A DNA stretch of 5,409 nt from JBQCHF01 sp051953655 (GTDB taxonomy: Bacteria > Actinomycetota > Actinomycetes > Motilibacterales > Motilibacteraceae), in NCBI GenBank assembly GCA_051953655.1, contig JBQCIO010000198.1, positions 1-5,409 on the forward strand, in the 5' to 3' direction. Shown here in pieces: positions 1-5,271 of the stretch; the first letter of the stretch is position 1, and each line of letters starts with the position of its first letter. The position numbers were made by a program, and so were the translations under genes. A model generated the notes under the pieces. The model was not told the origin of the DNA. It did not search any database and saw only the letters and a list, made by a program, of their open reading frames with translations.

Positions 1-174
1 CGGGGGAGTAGGGCGTGCGGGGTGCCCCGGCCCCCCCGAGGGTGGGGCGCGGGGGGCCCCAACCGGCTCCCCCCGCCCCCGGACCCCGGGCACCCCCCCG
101 CCCCCCGCCGGGGCCCCCCCCGCGTGAGGGCCCCCCGGCCCGTCTAAGACGCGGGTCCGGGGTCCCCTCACGCC
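1..174. other. Non-coding, G/C-run-rich flank downstream of dapE
   Basis: I see no gene in this stretch. It is built almost entirely of short runs of C and G, and the open frames crossing it read as Pro/Arg/Gly-rich translations with no domain. On the plus strand, GGG-GAG-TAG at positions 2-10 could be the last codons of a gene entering from the left and converging on dapE, but only two codons are visible, so this is not supportable. The rest is explained by the hairpin at 122-173 and the inverted repeat with the dapE end. Confidence 0.6.
122..173 (-). terminator. Large GC-rich hairpin immediately after dapE, probable terminator
   Basis: Arms 122-138 and 157-173 are complementary at 15 of 17 positions. 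An inner CCCG/CGGG pair (139-142 with 152-155) lengthens the stem around a short loop containing CTAAGAC. Read on the minus strand, the hairpin begins one base after the TAG stop of dapE (177-175), the position expected of a terminator. There is no T tract, which is common for actinobacterial hairpins, so termination is inferred from structure and position only. Confidence 0.6.
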
Positions 175-1281
175 CTACTCCCCCGTCAGCCAGGCGACCA
201 GGCGCTGCTCGCACGCCACCAGGTCCGCGACCGGCACCCACTCCTCGGCGGTGTGCGCGAGCAGCGGGTCGCCGGGGCCGAAGTTGACCGCGGGCACGCC
301 GAGCTCGGCGAAGCGGGCGACATCGGTCCAGCCGTACTTGGGCTCGGCGGGCTGCGCGACGGCGGCGAGGAACGCGGCGGCGGCCGGGTGGTCCAGGCCG
401 GGGCGGGCGCCGGGGGCGGAGTCGACCACCTCGACGTCGAAGCCGTCGAGCACCTCGCGCACGTGCGCCTCGGCCTGGGCCACCGAGCGGCTGGGCGCGA
501 AGCGGAAGTTCACGGTGACCACGCACCGGTCCGGGATGACGTTGGTGGCGGTGCCGCCGGAGATGAGGACGGCGTTGAGGCCCTCGCGGTAGACCAGGCC
601 GTCGACGTCGATCTCCGACGGCTCGTAGGAGCGGAGCCGCTCCAGGACGTCGGCGGCCGCGTGCACGGCGTTCACGCCCATCCAGGCGCGCGCCGAGTGG
701 GCCGCCTTGCCGCGCAACGTGATCTCGGCGCGCAGCGTCCCGTTGCAGCCGCCCTCCACCCTGGCGTTGGAGGGCTCCATCAGCACCGCGAAGTCGCCGG
801 CCAGCCAGTCGGGGTGGTTGCGCGCCACCCGCCCCAGGCCATTGAGGCTGGCCGCGACCTCCTCGTGGTCGTAGAAGGCGTAGGTGACGTCGCGGACCGG
901 CTCGGCCAGCGCGGCGGCCAGCCGCAGCATGACCGCCACACCGCCCTTCATGTCCACCGTGCCGCGCCCGTGCAGGACGTCGCCGTCGGGCCGCTTCTCC
1001 CAGCGCACCGGCAGGTTCTCGCTCAGCGGCACGGTGTCCAGGTGTCCGGCCAGCACCACCCGCTCGGCCCGGCCGAGCTCGGTGCGGGCCACCACGGCGT
1101 CGCCGTCGCGGTCCACCCGCAGGTGCGGCACGGCGCGCAGCGCGTCCTCCACCGCGTCGGCGAGCGGGCCCTCGTTCCCGGACACCGACTCGACGTCGCA
1201 CACCGCGCGGGTGAGCTCGGCGACATCGGCGCTCAGGTCGAGGACGGGGCGGACAGGGGCAGCGGAGGCGTCGGCCGGCAC
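175..1281 (-). CDS. dapE: Succinyl-diaminopimelate desuccinylase DapE (M20 metallopeptidase family)
   Basis: DapE hydrolyses N-succinyl-LL-diaminopimelate to LL-diaminopimelate and succinate, a cytoplasmic, normally di-zinc step of lysine and peptidoglycan precursor synthesis. The metal and catalytic signatures of the M20 family are visible: HLDTVP with H80 and D82, the bridging D110 in VDMKGG, the catalytic pair E140/E141 in DHEE, E169 in MEPSN, and H343 in LAHTAEE near the C-terminus. The dimerisation (lid) region lies between, at roughly 180-290. With the GTG start at 1281 the protein has 368 residues, close to actinobacterial DapE. An ATG at 1389 is in frame but would overlap divergent dapD by 89 bp and add an N-terminus unlike the family. 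No Shine-Dalgarno precedes the GTG; a -10-like TACGGT sits 6 nt upstream, suggesting a leaderless mRNA. The gene ends in TAG followed by a strong hairpin. The product call is firm; the exact start is less certain. Confidence 0.94.
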   Translation of the reverse strand: MPADASAAPVRPVLDLSADVAELTRAVCDVESVSGNEGPLADAVEDALRAVPHLRVDRDGDAVVARTELGRAERVVLAGHLDTVPLSENLPVRWEKRPDGDVLHGRGTVDMKGGVAVMLRLAAALAEPVRDVTYAFYDHEEVAASLNGLGRVARNHPDWLAGDFAVLMEPSNARVEGGCNGTLRAEITLRGKAAHSARAWMGVNAVHAAADVLERLRSYEPSEIDVDGLVYREGLNAVLISGGTATNVIPDRCVVTVNFRFAPSRSVAQAEAHVREVLDGFDVEVVDSAPGARPGLDHPAAAAFLAAVAQPAEPKYGWTDVARFAELGVPAVNFGPGDPLLAHTAEEWVPVADLVACEQRLVAWLTGE

Positions 1282-1286
1282 GCCGG

Positions 1287-1293
1287 TACCGTA
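1287..1293. promoter_or_regulatory. Overlapping divergent -10 elements for leaderless dapD and dapE
   Basis: The 7-bp core TACCGTA reads TACCGT on the plus strand (1287-1292) and TACGGT on the minus strand (1293-1288). Both fit the actinobacterial TANNNT -10 pattern. The plus hexamer is followed by 8 nt and then the GTG of dapD; the minus hexamer is followed by 6 nt and then the GTG of dapE. That is the spacing expected when transcription starts at the first base of the start codon. Neither start has a convincing ribosome binding site, and I see no clear -35 element on either side. If both work, polymerase can open only one direction at a time. Confidence 0.55.
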
Positions 1294-1300
1294 GCCGCCC

Positions 1301-2254
1301 GTGAGCGAGACGACGGCAGACGCGAGCACCCGCACCGCCTGGGGCTGGGGCCTGGCCACGGTGACCGGCGACGGCACCGTGCTGGACACCTGGTTCCCCG
1401 CCCCCGCGCTCGGCGAGCCCGAGGGCGAGAGCGAGGCCCCCGCCGAGCTGGTCGCGCTGGCTGGCGAGGACCGCCGCCGCGGCGTGCGCCGCGAGGTGGT
1501 GCACGTGGTGGCCGACCTCGACGCCGCCCCCGCCGACGCCCGCGACGTCTACCTGCGCCTGCACCTGCTCTCGCACCGGCTGGTGCGCCCGCACGGGCAG
1601 AACCTCGACGGCGTCTTCGGACTGCTGGCCAACGTGGTCTGGACCAGCGAGGGCCCGTGCGCCGTGGACGGCTTCGAGACCACCCGTGCCCGGCTGATGG
1701 CCGACGGCGCTCGGGTCAGCGTCTTCGGCGTGGACAAGTTCCCCCGGATGGTCGACTACGTGCTGCCCTCCGGCGTCCGCATCGCCGACGCCGACCGCGT
1801 GCGCCTCGGCGCCCACCTCGCCAGCGGCACCACGGTCATGCACGAGGGCTTCGTCAACTACAACGCCGGCACGCTCGGCTCGTCGATGGTGGAGGGCCGC
1901 ATCTCCGCCGGCGTGGTCGTGGACGACGGCTCCGACGTCGGCGGCGGCGCCTCGATCATGGGCACCCTCTCCGGTGGCGGCAAGCAGGTGATCACCATCG
2001 GTCGCGGCTGCCTGATCGGCGCCAACGCCGGCGTCGGCATCTCGCTGGGCGACGGCAGCGTGGTGGAGGCCGGCCTCTACGTGACCGCCGGCACCAAGGT
2101 CACCCTCCCCGACGGCCAGGTGGTCAAGGCCCTCGACCTCTCCGGCGCGGCCGGCCTGCTGTTCCGGCGCAACAGCGTGACCGGCGCCGTGGAGGCCGTG
2201 CAGCGCAGCGGCGACTGGGGCGGCCTCAACGCGGCCCTGCACAGCAACGACTGA
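1301..2254 (+). CDS. dapD: Tetrahydrodipicolinate N-succinyltransferase DapD, actinobacterial type
   Basis: DapD transfers succinyl from succinyl-CoA to tetrahydrodipicolinate, giving N-succinyl-2-amino-6-ketopimelate, the entry step of the succinylase branch. The protein has 317 residues, the same length as the M. tuberculosis enzyme, and shares blocks with it that I recognise: VLDTWFPAP near residue 27, YLRLHLLSHRLV, NVVWT, YGVDKFPRMVDYV-like (here FGVDKFPRMVDYV), MHEGFVNYNAGTLG at 180-193, and SMVEGRISAG with E198, which should correspond to the Glu proposed as catalytic in the mycobacterial enzyme. Residues about 155-270 form the left-handed beta-helix of hexapeptide repeats (GSDVGGGASIMG, LIGANAGVGISLG, VVEAGLYVTAGTKV); such proteins act as trimers. 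LLFRRNSVTGAVE marks the C-terminus. The GTG start gives the expected N-terminus and lies 8 nt after a -10-like hexamer, without a Shine-Dalgarno. It starts 19 bp from divergent dapE, as in mycobacteria. Codon use is uniform and the gene appears intact. Confidence 0.97.
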   Translation: MSETTADASTRTAWGWGLATVTGDGTVLDTWFPAPALGEPEGESEAPAELVALAGEDRRRGVRREVVHVVADLDAAPADARDVYLRLHLLSHRLVRPHGQNLDGVFGLLANVVWTSEGPCAVDGFETTRARLMADGARVSVFGVDKFPRMVDYVLPSGVRIADADRVRLGAHLASGTTVMHEGFVNYNAGTLGSSMVEGRISAGVVVDDGSDVGGGASIMGTLSGGGKQVITIGRGCLIGANAGVGISLGDGSVVEAGLYVTAGTKVTLPDGQVVKALDLSGAAGLLFRRNSVTGAVEAVQRSGDWGGLNAALHSND

Positions 2255-2256
2255 GC

Positions 2257-2276
2257 CCGCGGCCAGCACCCCGCGG
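2257..2276 (+). terminator. Small GC hairpin after dapD, possible terminator
   Basis: CCGCGG at 2257-2262 can pair with CCGCGG at 2271-2276 across an 8-nt loop, starting 2 nt after the dapD stop codon. No T tract follows. A second, much longer fold (the palindrome at 2311-2346) lies 35 nt further on and could act instead or in addition. Confidence 0.35.
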
Positions 2277-2282
2277 CCCGGT

Positions 2283-2390
2283 CGGAACGATCACTCCCGC
2301 GTGTTCCTTTCATGCTTACAGCTACAGATCTGTCGCGGTAAGCATGGAACTTCCGCGCGGAGTAGGCGCGCCATCTCGGCCCGGAACGAT
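2283..2390. repeat. 9-bp direct repeats flanking the palindrome
   Basis: CGGAACGAT occurs at 2283-2291 and again at 2382-2390, on either side of the 36-bp palindrome and separated by 90 bp. Just outside the palindrome the two sides keep a patchy inverted similarity (CTCCCGCG on the left, CGCGCGGAG on the right). This could be the target-site duplication of a small non-autonomous element, a pair of regulator or sigma-factor sites (both contain GGAAC), or coincidence. Confidence 0.35.
2311..2346. repeat. 36-bp near-perfect palindrome between dapD and the LAS gene
   Basis: The halves 2311-2328 and 2329-2346 are reverse complements at 16 of 18 positions: outer arms CATGCTTAC and GTAAGCATG are exact (9 bp), and the centre ACAGATCTGT (2324-2333) is a perfect 10-bp palindrome. 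It is distinctly richer in A and T than the surrounding DNA. It ends 75 nt before the next start codon. Possible roles are an operator for a dimeric or tetrameric repressor, a bidirectional terminator, or the core of a palindromic repeat family. No T tract accompanies it. Confidence 0.75.
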
Positions 2391-2409
2391 TCAGGCACCG
2401 CAGTCCGTT
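2383..2409 (+). promoter_or_regulatory. Candidate ECF-type promoter for the LAS gene
   Basis: GGAAC (2383-2387) is followed after 19 nt by GTT (2407-2409), with ATG 12 nt later. This resembles the GGAAC/GGAAT...GTT promoters of actinobacterial ECF sigma factors such as the SigE, SigH and SigR groups, which answer to envelope or thiol stress. The spacing is at the long end of what I recall for these promoters, and the motif is short enough to arise by chance. Confidence 0.3.
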
Positions 2410-2421
2410 CGGCCGGGTGAG

Positions 2422-3300
2422 ATGCCCAGCCAGCCGACGACGTCCCGCGCGCGCCGCCCGACTCCCGCGGCTCAGCGCCGGACGCGCCGTCGCACCCGCC
2501 GGCAGAACGCGGCTCGGAGCGTCACCCTGCTCGTCACGGCGGGCCTGCTCGTGGCCGCGGGCGCCTGGGCCTACCAGCGCTCGCCCCTCGCGCCACCGTC
2601 GCCCGGCTGCAGCGTGACGACCGCCGACGGCCCCGTCGAACTCGCCCCCGACGAGGCCATGAGGGTCGCCTCCGCGGTGGCCGTGGCCCACGACCGGGGC
2701 CTGAGCACCGGACGGACGGGCGCGGCGGTGGCGGCCGCCCGGGCCGGCACCGGCGACGGCTCCACCGCTGCGGCGGTCGGCCCCTGGCTGGCCGTGCCGA
2801 AGAAGCCGGTCCCCGCCGAGGACACCGCGATCGCCGCCGCCATGCTCGGCGGCAAGAACCCCGCCCTCACCTGCCGGGCCCAGCGCGCCGACGACCTCAC
2901 GGTGCAGCGGGAGGGCCGCTCCGGCCTCACCCCCCGCGCCGACCACGTCCGCGCCGCCTTCACCGCCCTGATCGGCCGGCAGAGCCTCGGCGGCTACGCC
3001 CCCGGCGGCGTCAGCAGCGGGCACGGCAGCCGCTCGGCGCACTACGAGGGCCGCGCCGTCGACGTCTTCTTCCGGCCCATCACCACCGAGAACCGCCGCG
3101 ACGGCTGGGTCCTGGCGCAGTGGTTGACCGCGCACGCGCAGCGGCTCGAGGTCGCCACCGTGATCTTCGACGACCGGATCTGGACCACCGCCCGCTCCCG
3201 GGAGGGCTGGCGCCGCTACGTCAACTCCGACGGCCCGGTGAGCAACGACATCCTCCAGCACCGCGACCACGTTCACGTCGACGTCCAGCGCGGCGGGTGA
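2422..3300 (+). CDS. Membrane-anchored LAS-superfamily (M15-like) metallopeptidase, predicted
   Basis: This is a 292-residue predicted extracytoplasmic protein. Residues 1-32 are Arg-rich (11 Arg), followed by a single hydrophobic segment at about 33-51 (SVTLLVTAGLLVAAGAWAY), as in a type II anchor or uncleaved signal. The C-terminal domain (about 165-290) has S205-A-H207-x-x-G210-x-A212-x-D214, the SxHxxGxAxD metal motif of M15/VanX-like DD-peptidases, and D282-H283-V-H285. The latter matches the HxH motif of the LAS group (lysostaphin, DD-metallopeptidases, Sonic hedgehog), with Asp where VanX has its catalytic Glu. H207, D214 and H285 are the likely zinc ligands, so a peptidoglycan peptide substrate is plausible but unproven. 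C63 and C151 are the only cysteines and could form a disulphide. The segment at 63-109 resembles the start of a lysozyme-like domain known from longer actinobacterial homologues, but is cut short here. ATG 2422 was chosen because codon use upstream, from ATG 2344, loses its GC bias at third positions. Confidence 0.85.
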   Translation: MPSQPTTSRARRPTPAAQRRTRRRTRRQNAARSVTLLVTAGLLVAAGAWAYQRSPLAPPSPGCSVTTADGPVELAPDEAMRVASAVAVAHDRGLSTGRTGAAVAAARAGTGDGSTAAAVGPWLAVPKKPVPAEDTAIAAAMLGGKNPALTCRAQRADDLTVQREGRSGLTPRADHVRAAFTALIGRQSLGGYAPGGVSSGHGSRSAHYEGRAVDVFFRPITTENRRDGWVLAQWLTAHAQRLEVATVIFDDRIWTTARSREGWRRYVNSDGPVSNDILQHRDHVHVDVQRGG

Positions 3301-3302
3301 AC

Positions 3303-3330
3303 TCGACAGAAGCACCTCGGGAGCGATGAT
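3303..3330 (+). promoter_or_regulatory. Candidate housekeeping promoter for the S51 peptidase gene
   Basis: TCGACA (3303-3308) differs at one position from the TTGACA -35 consensus and is followed after 16 bp by GATGAT (3325-3330), which matches the -10 consensus at 4 of 6 positions. It begins right after the LAS gene stop and would give a leader of about 55-60 nt. This would let the S51 gene be transcribed separately from the LAS gene. It rests on motif match only. Confidence 0.35.
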
Positions 3331-3383
3331 TTCCGCGGTCGCCGCGGGTCTGTCCCTGCGGATACCTCCAGACCGTGGACGAA

Positions 3384-3389
3384 AGAAGG
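3384..3389 (+). promoter_or_regulatory. Ribosome binding site fixing the GTG start of the S51 gene
   Basis: AGAAGG lies 4 nt before the GTG at 3394. It supports this start over another GTG at 3375, which is in a different frame, and contrasts with dapD and dapE, which have no such site. Confidence 0.7.
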
Positions 3390-3393
3390 CACC

Positions 3394-4065
3394 GTGAAGC
3401 TCCTGCTCACCTCCGGCGGCGTGACGAACGCGAGCATCCGCCAGGCCCTCGTCGATCTCCTGGGCAAGCCGACCGCCGACGCCACCGCCCTGTGCATCCC
3501 CACCGCGATGTACGGCCACCCGATGGTCGGGCCCGGCACGAGGGCGTGGCAGTTCATCAGCGGCCGGTCGGAGAACCCGATGGTCGACCTCGGCTGGGGG
3601 TCCATCGGCGTGCTCGAGCTGACCGCGCTGCCCAGCCTCGACGAGGAGCGCTGGGTCCCTCTGGTCCGGGAGGCCGACGTCCTGCTGGCCTCCGGCGGTG
3701 ACGTCCTCTACCTCGCCCACTGGATGCGGCAGTCCGGGCTGGCCGACCTGCTGCCCTCGCTCGAGGAGACCGTCTGGGTGGGGCTCAGCGCGGGCAGCAT
3801 GGTGATGGCGCCCCGGGTCGGCGAGGACTTCATGCAGTGGCGACCGCCGACCGGTGACGAGACCACCCTGGGCCTGGTCGACTTCGCCATCTGCCCGCAC
3901 CTGGCCCCCGACGGCGAGCCGGGCAACTCGATGGCCGAGGCGGAGCAGTGGGCGGCGAGCATCCCCGGCCCGAAGTACGCCATGGACGACCAGACCGCCA
4001 TCCGCGTGGTCGACGGCACCGTCGACGTCGTGTCCGAAGGGCAGTGGCGCTACTTCCCGGAGTAG
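3394..4065 (+). CDS. Peptidase E-like protein, S51 family (class I glutamine amidotransferase-like fold)
   Basis: This 223-residue cytoplasmic protein has no signal peptide or membrane segment. Family S51 contains aspartyl dipeptidase PepE (cleaves Asp-Xaa dipeptides) and cyanophycinases, which use a Ser-His-(Asp/Glu) catalytic set. Visible here are the nucleophile elbow GLSAGSM with S132, the conserved SGGD turn at 100-103 that should help shape the oxyanion hole, H169 in CPHL as the likely catalytic His, and D198/D199 in YAMDDQTAI near the C-terminus. Length is close to the 229 residues of Salmonella PepE. The N-terminus MKLLLTSGGV and blocks such as CIPTAMYGHP and AWQFISGRSENPMVDLGW mark a widespread group usually annotated only as Type 1 glutamine amidotransferase-like, so the real substrate is unknown and I assign no symbol. 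It follows the LAS gene after 93 bp and has its own ribosome binding site and candidate promoter. It converges on dapC with 54 bp between the stops. Confidence 0.9.
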   Translation: MKLLLTSGGVTNASIRQALVDLLGKPTADATALCIPTAMYGHPMVGPGTRAWQFISGRSENPMVDLGWGSIGVLELTALPSLDEERWVPLVREADVLLASGGDVLYLAHWMRQSGLADLLPSLEETVWVGLSAGSMVMAPRVGEDFMQWRPPTGDETTLGLVDFAICPHLAPDGEPGNSMAEAEQWAASIPGPKYAMDDQTAIRVVDGTVDVVSEGQWRYFPE

Positions 4066-4068
4066 GCC

Positions 4069-4140
4069 GGCTCAGCCCACCAGCCGCTCCGCGGCTCAGC
4101 CCACCAGTCGCTCCGCGGCTCAGCCCACCAGCCGCTCCGC
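4069..4140. repeat. Three tandem 24-bp repeats containing the end of dapC
   Basis: Three copies lie head to tail at 4069-4092, 4093-4116 and 4117-4140, identical except for one C-to-T change in the middle copy (position 4108). Read on the minus strand, each copy encodes A-E-R-L-V-G-stop-A in one continuous frame. The copy at 4117-4140 is the genuine C-terminus of DapC, so the last codons and TGA stop have been triplicated in tandem. The other two copies fill almost the whole gap between the convergent S51 and dapC genes. GCGGCT and AGCCGC within the array (4115-4120 and 4130-4135) can form a 6-bp stem. Confidence 0.95.
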
Positions 4141-5259
4141 GGCGGCGGCGATCCGCTCGTCGGTGGCGGTGAGCGCCACCCGCACCTGCCGCGCGCCGGC
4201 CCGCCCGTAGAACTCGCCGGGCGCCACGAGGATCCCGCGCTGCGCCAGCCAGGTGACCGACTCCCAGCAGTCCTCGCCGCGGGCGGCCCACAGGTAGAGC
4301 CCGGCCTCGGAGTGCTCGACGGTGAAACCGGCCCGCTCCAGCGCCGGGCGCAGCAGCGAGCGACGGGCGCGGTAGCGCTCCTTCTGCTCGGCCACGTGGG
4401 CGTCGTCGGAGAGGGCGGCCACCATCGCCGCCTGCACCGGCGCCGGCACGATCATCCCGGCGTGCTTGCGCACCTCGAGCAGCCGGCGCACCAGCGCGAC
4501 GTCGCCGGCCACGAACGCGGCGCGGTAGCCGGCCAGGTTGGACTGCTTGGACAGCGAGTAGACCGCCAGCAGGTTCTCGTGCGAGCCGCCGCAGACGTCG
4601 GGGTGCAGGATCGAGACCGGCTCCGCGTCCCAGCCGAGCTCGGCGTAGCACTCGTCGCTGGCCAGCACCGCGCCGCGCTCGCGCGCCCAGCTGACCATCT
4701 TGCGCAGGTGCTCGACCGGCAGCACCCGTCCGGTCGGGTTGGACGGGGTGTTCACCCACACCAGCGGCACCCGCGCCGGCCCGACCGCGGTGAGCGCGTC
4801 GGCCGGCATCGGCGAGGCCCCGGCCAGCCGCGCACCGACGTCGTAGGTGGGGTAGGCGACGGCGGGGTGCACGACGACGTCGCCGGGCCCGACGCCGAGC
4901 AGCGTGGGCAGCCAGGCGACCAGCTCCTTGGAGCCGACGGTGGGCAGGACGCCGTCCGGGTCGACGCCGGGGGCGGACCGGCGGCGGGCGAACCAGTCGG
5001 CCACCGCCTCGCGCAGCGCGGGCGTGCCGTAGGTCTGCGGGTAGCCCGGCGCGTCGGCCGCGGCCACCAGCGCCTCGCGGACCACCTGCGGCGTCGGGTC
5101 GACCGGGGTGCCCACCGAGAGGTCGACGATGCCCCCGGCGTGCGCCCGGGCAGTGGCGGCGTAGGGAGCGAGCCGGTCCCACGGGAAGTCGGGCAGGCCG
5201 GCCACCCGGGCGGTGCCCGAGCCGGCCACCAGCGGACGGGCCGCGGGGGTGCTGCTCAC
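4120..5259 (-). CDS. dapC: N-succinyldiaminopimelate aminotransferase DapC (PLP fold type I)
   Basis: DapC moves the amino group of glutamate to N-succinyl-2-amino-6-ketopimelate, making N-succinyl-LL-diaminopimelate, the substrate of DapE. Class I/II aminotransferase signatures appear in order: DLSVGTPVDPTP near residue 46, YPQTYGTPALREAV near 73 (substrate loop), NTPSNPTG with N170 and N174, DECYAEL with D202 (pairs with the PLP ring nitrogen) and Y205, the PLP-binding lysine K238 in SLSKQSNLAGYR, and R360 in QVRVALT, the usual carboxylate-binding Arg. The opening GLPDFPWDRL and the GILVAPGEFYG block are typical of actinobacterial DapC. The GTG at 5259 gives 379 residues and has GAGGAG 6 nt upstream; the in-frame TTG at 5262 would leave only 3 nt. 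The pathway context with dapD and dapE in the same window strengthens the call against other aminotransferases. The 3' end lies in the tandem repeat array, so a readthrough of the TGA would add seven residues before the next TGA. Confidence 0.95.
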   Translation of the reverse strand: MSSTPAARPLVAGSGTARVAGLPDFPWDRLAPYAATARAHAGGIVDLSVGTPVDPTPQVVREALVAAADAPGYPQTYGTPALREAVADWFARRRSAPGVDPDGVLPTVGSKELVAWLPTLLGVGPGDVVVHPAVAYPTYDVGARLAGASPMPADALTAVGPARVPLVWVNTPSNPTGRVLPVEHLRKMVSWARERGAVLASDECYAELGWDAEPVSILHPDVCGGSHENLLAVYSLSKQSNLAGYRAAFVAGDVALVRRLLEVRKHAGMIVPAPVQAAMVAALSDDAHVAEQKERYRARRSLLRPALERAGFTVEHSEAGLYLWAARGEDCWESVTWLAQRGILVAPGEFYGRAGARQVRVALTATDERIAAAAERLVG

Positions 5260-5265
5260 CAATCG

Positions 5266-5271
5266 CTCCTC
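5266..5271 (-). promoter_or_regulatory. Ribosome binding site of dapC
   Basis: On the minus strand GAGGAG precedes the GTG at 5259 by 6 nt, an ideal spacing that decides this start over the TTG three bases upstream. Confidence 0.85.

Larger units (their letters stand above)
1..185. repeat. Inverted repeat joining window start to the dapE stop region
   Basis: Positions 1-16 (CGGGGGAGTAGGGCGT) are the exact reverse complement of positions 170-185, which contain the last codons and TAG stop of dapE. After the 16 exact bases the match continues with one mismatch through GGGG at 19-22, then becomes patchy. The arms are separated by about 150 bp of G/C runs. It could be a natural bidirectional terminator, a duplicated gene end, or an assembly foldback; the sequence alone does not decide. 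Confidence 0.6.

Noticed and set aside
15..287. 90-codon plus-strand open frame at the left end
   Set aside because: The translation is almost entirely Pro, Arg, Gly and Ala from G/C runs, and it overlaps the dapE 3' end antisense.
1282..1389. Longer dapE starting at ATG 1389
   Set aside because: It would extend 89 bp into the divergent dapD coding sequence and add 36 residues that do not resemble a DapE N-terminus; GTG 1281 has a fitting -10 element.
253..2421. Upstream part of a 1015-codon plus-strand open frame that ends at 3300
   Set aside because: This part runs antisense to dapE and out of frame through dapD. Its translation is low-complexity Arg/Gly/His-rich sequence with no domain. 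Only the portion from 2422 is a real gene.
2344..2421. Earlier ATG for the LAS protein, inside the right arm of the palindrome
   Set aside because: The 26 added codons lack the strong G/C bias at third positions seen after 2422, and no ribosome binding site precedes this ATG.
2077..3900. 607-codon minus-strand open frame
   Set aside because: It is antisense to the dapD end, the LAS gene and the S51 gene, all of which have recognisable domains. Long antisense frames are expected at this GC content.
4069..4140. Short CRISPR-like array
   Set aside because: The 24-bp units abut with no spacers and include the dapC stop, so this is a tandem duplication.
3830..5182. 450-codon minus-strand open frame over dapC
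   Set aside because: It overlaps dapC in another frame and translates to Arg/Ala-rich sequence; dapC itself has complete aminotransferase motifs.
5260..5262. TTG start for dapC
   Set aside because: It would sit only 3 nt from GAGGAG, whereas the adjacent GTG at 5259 has a 6-nt spacing.
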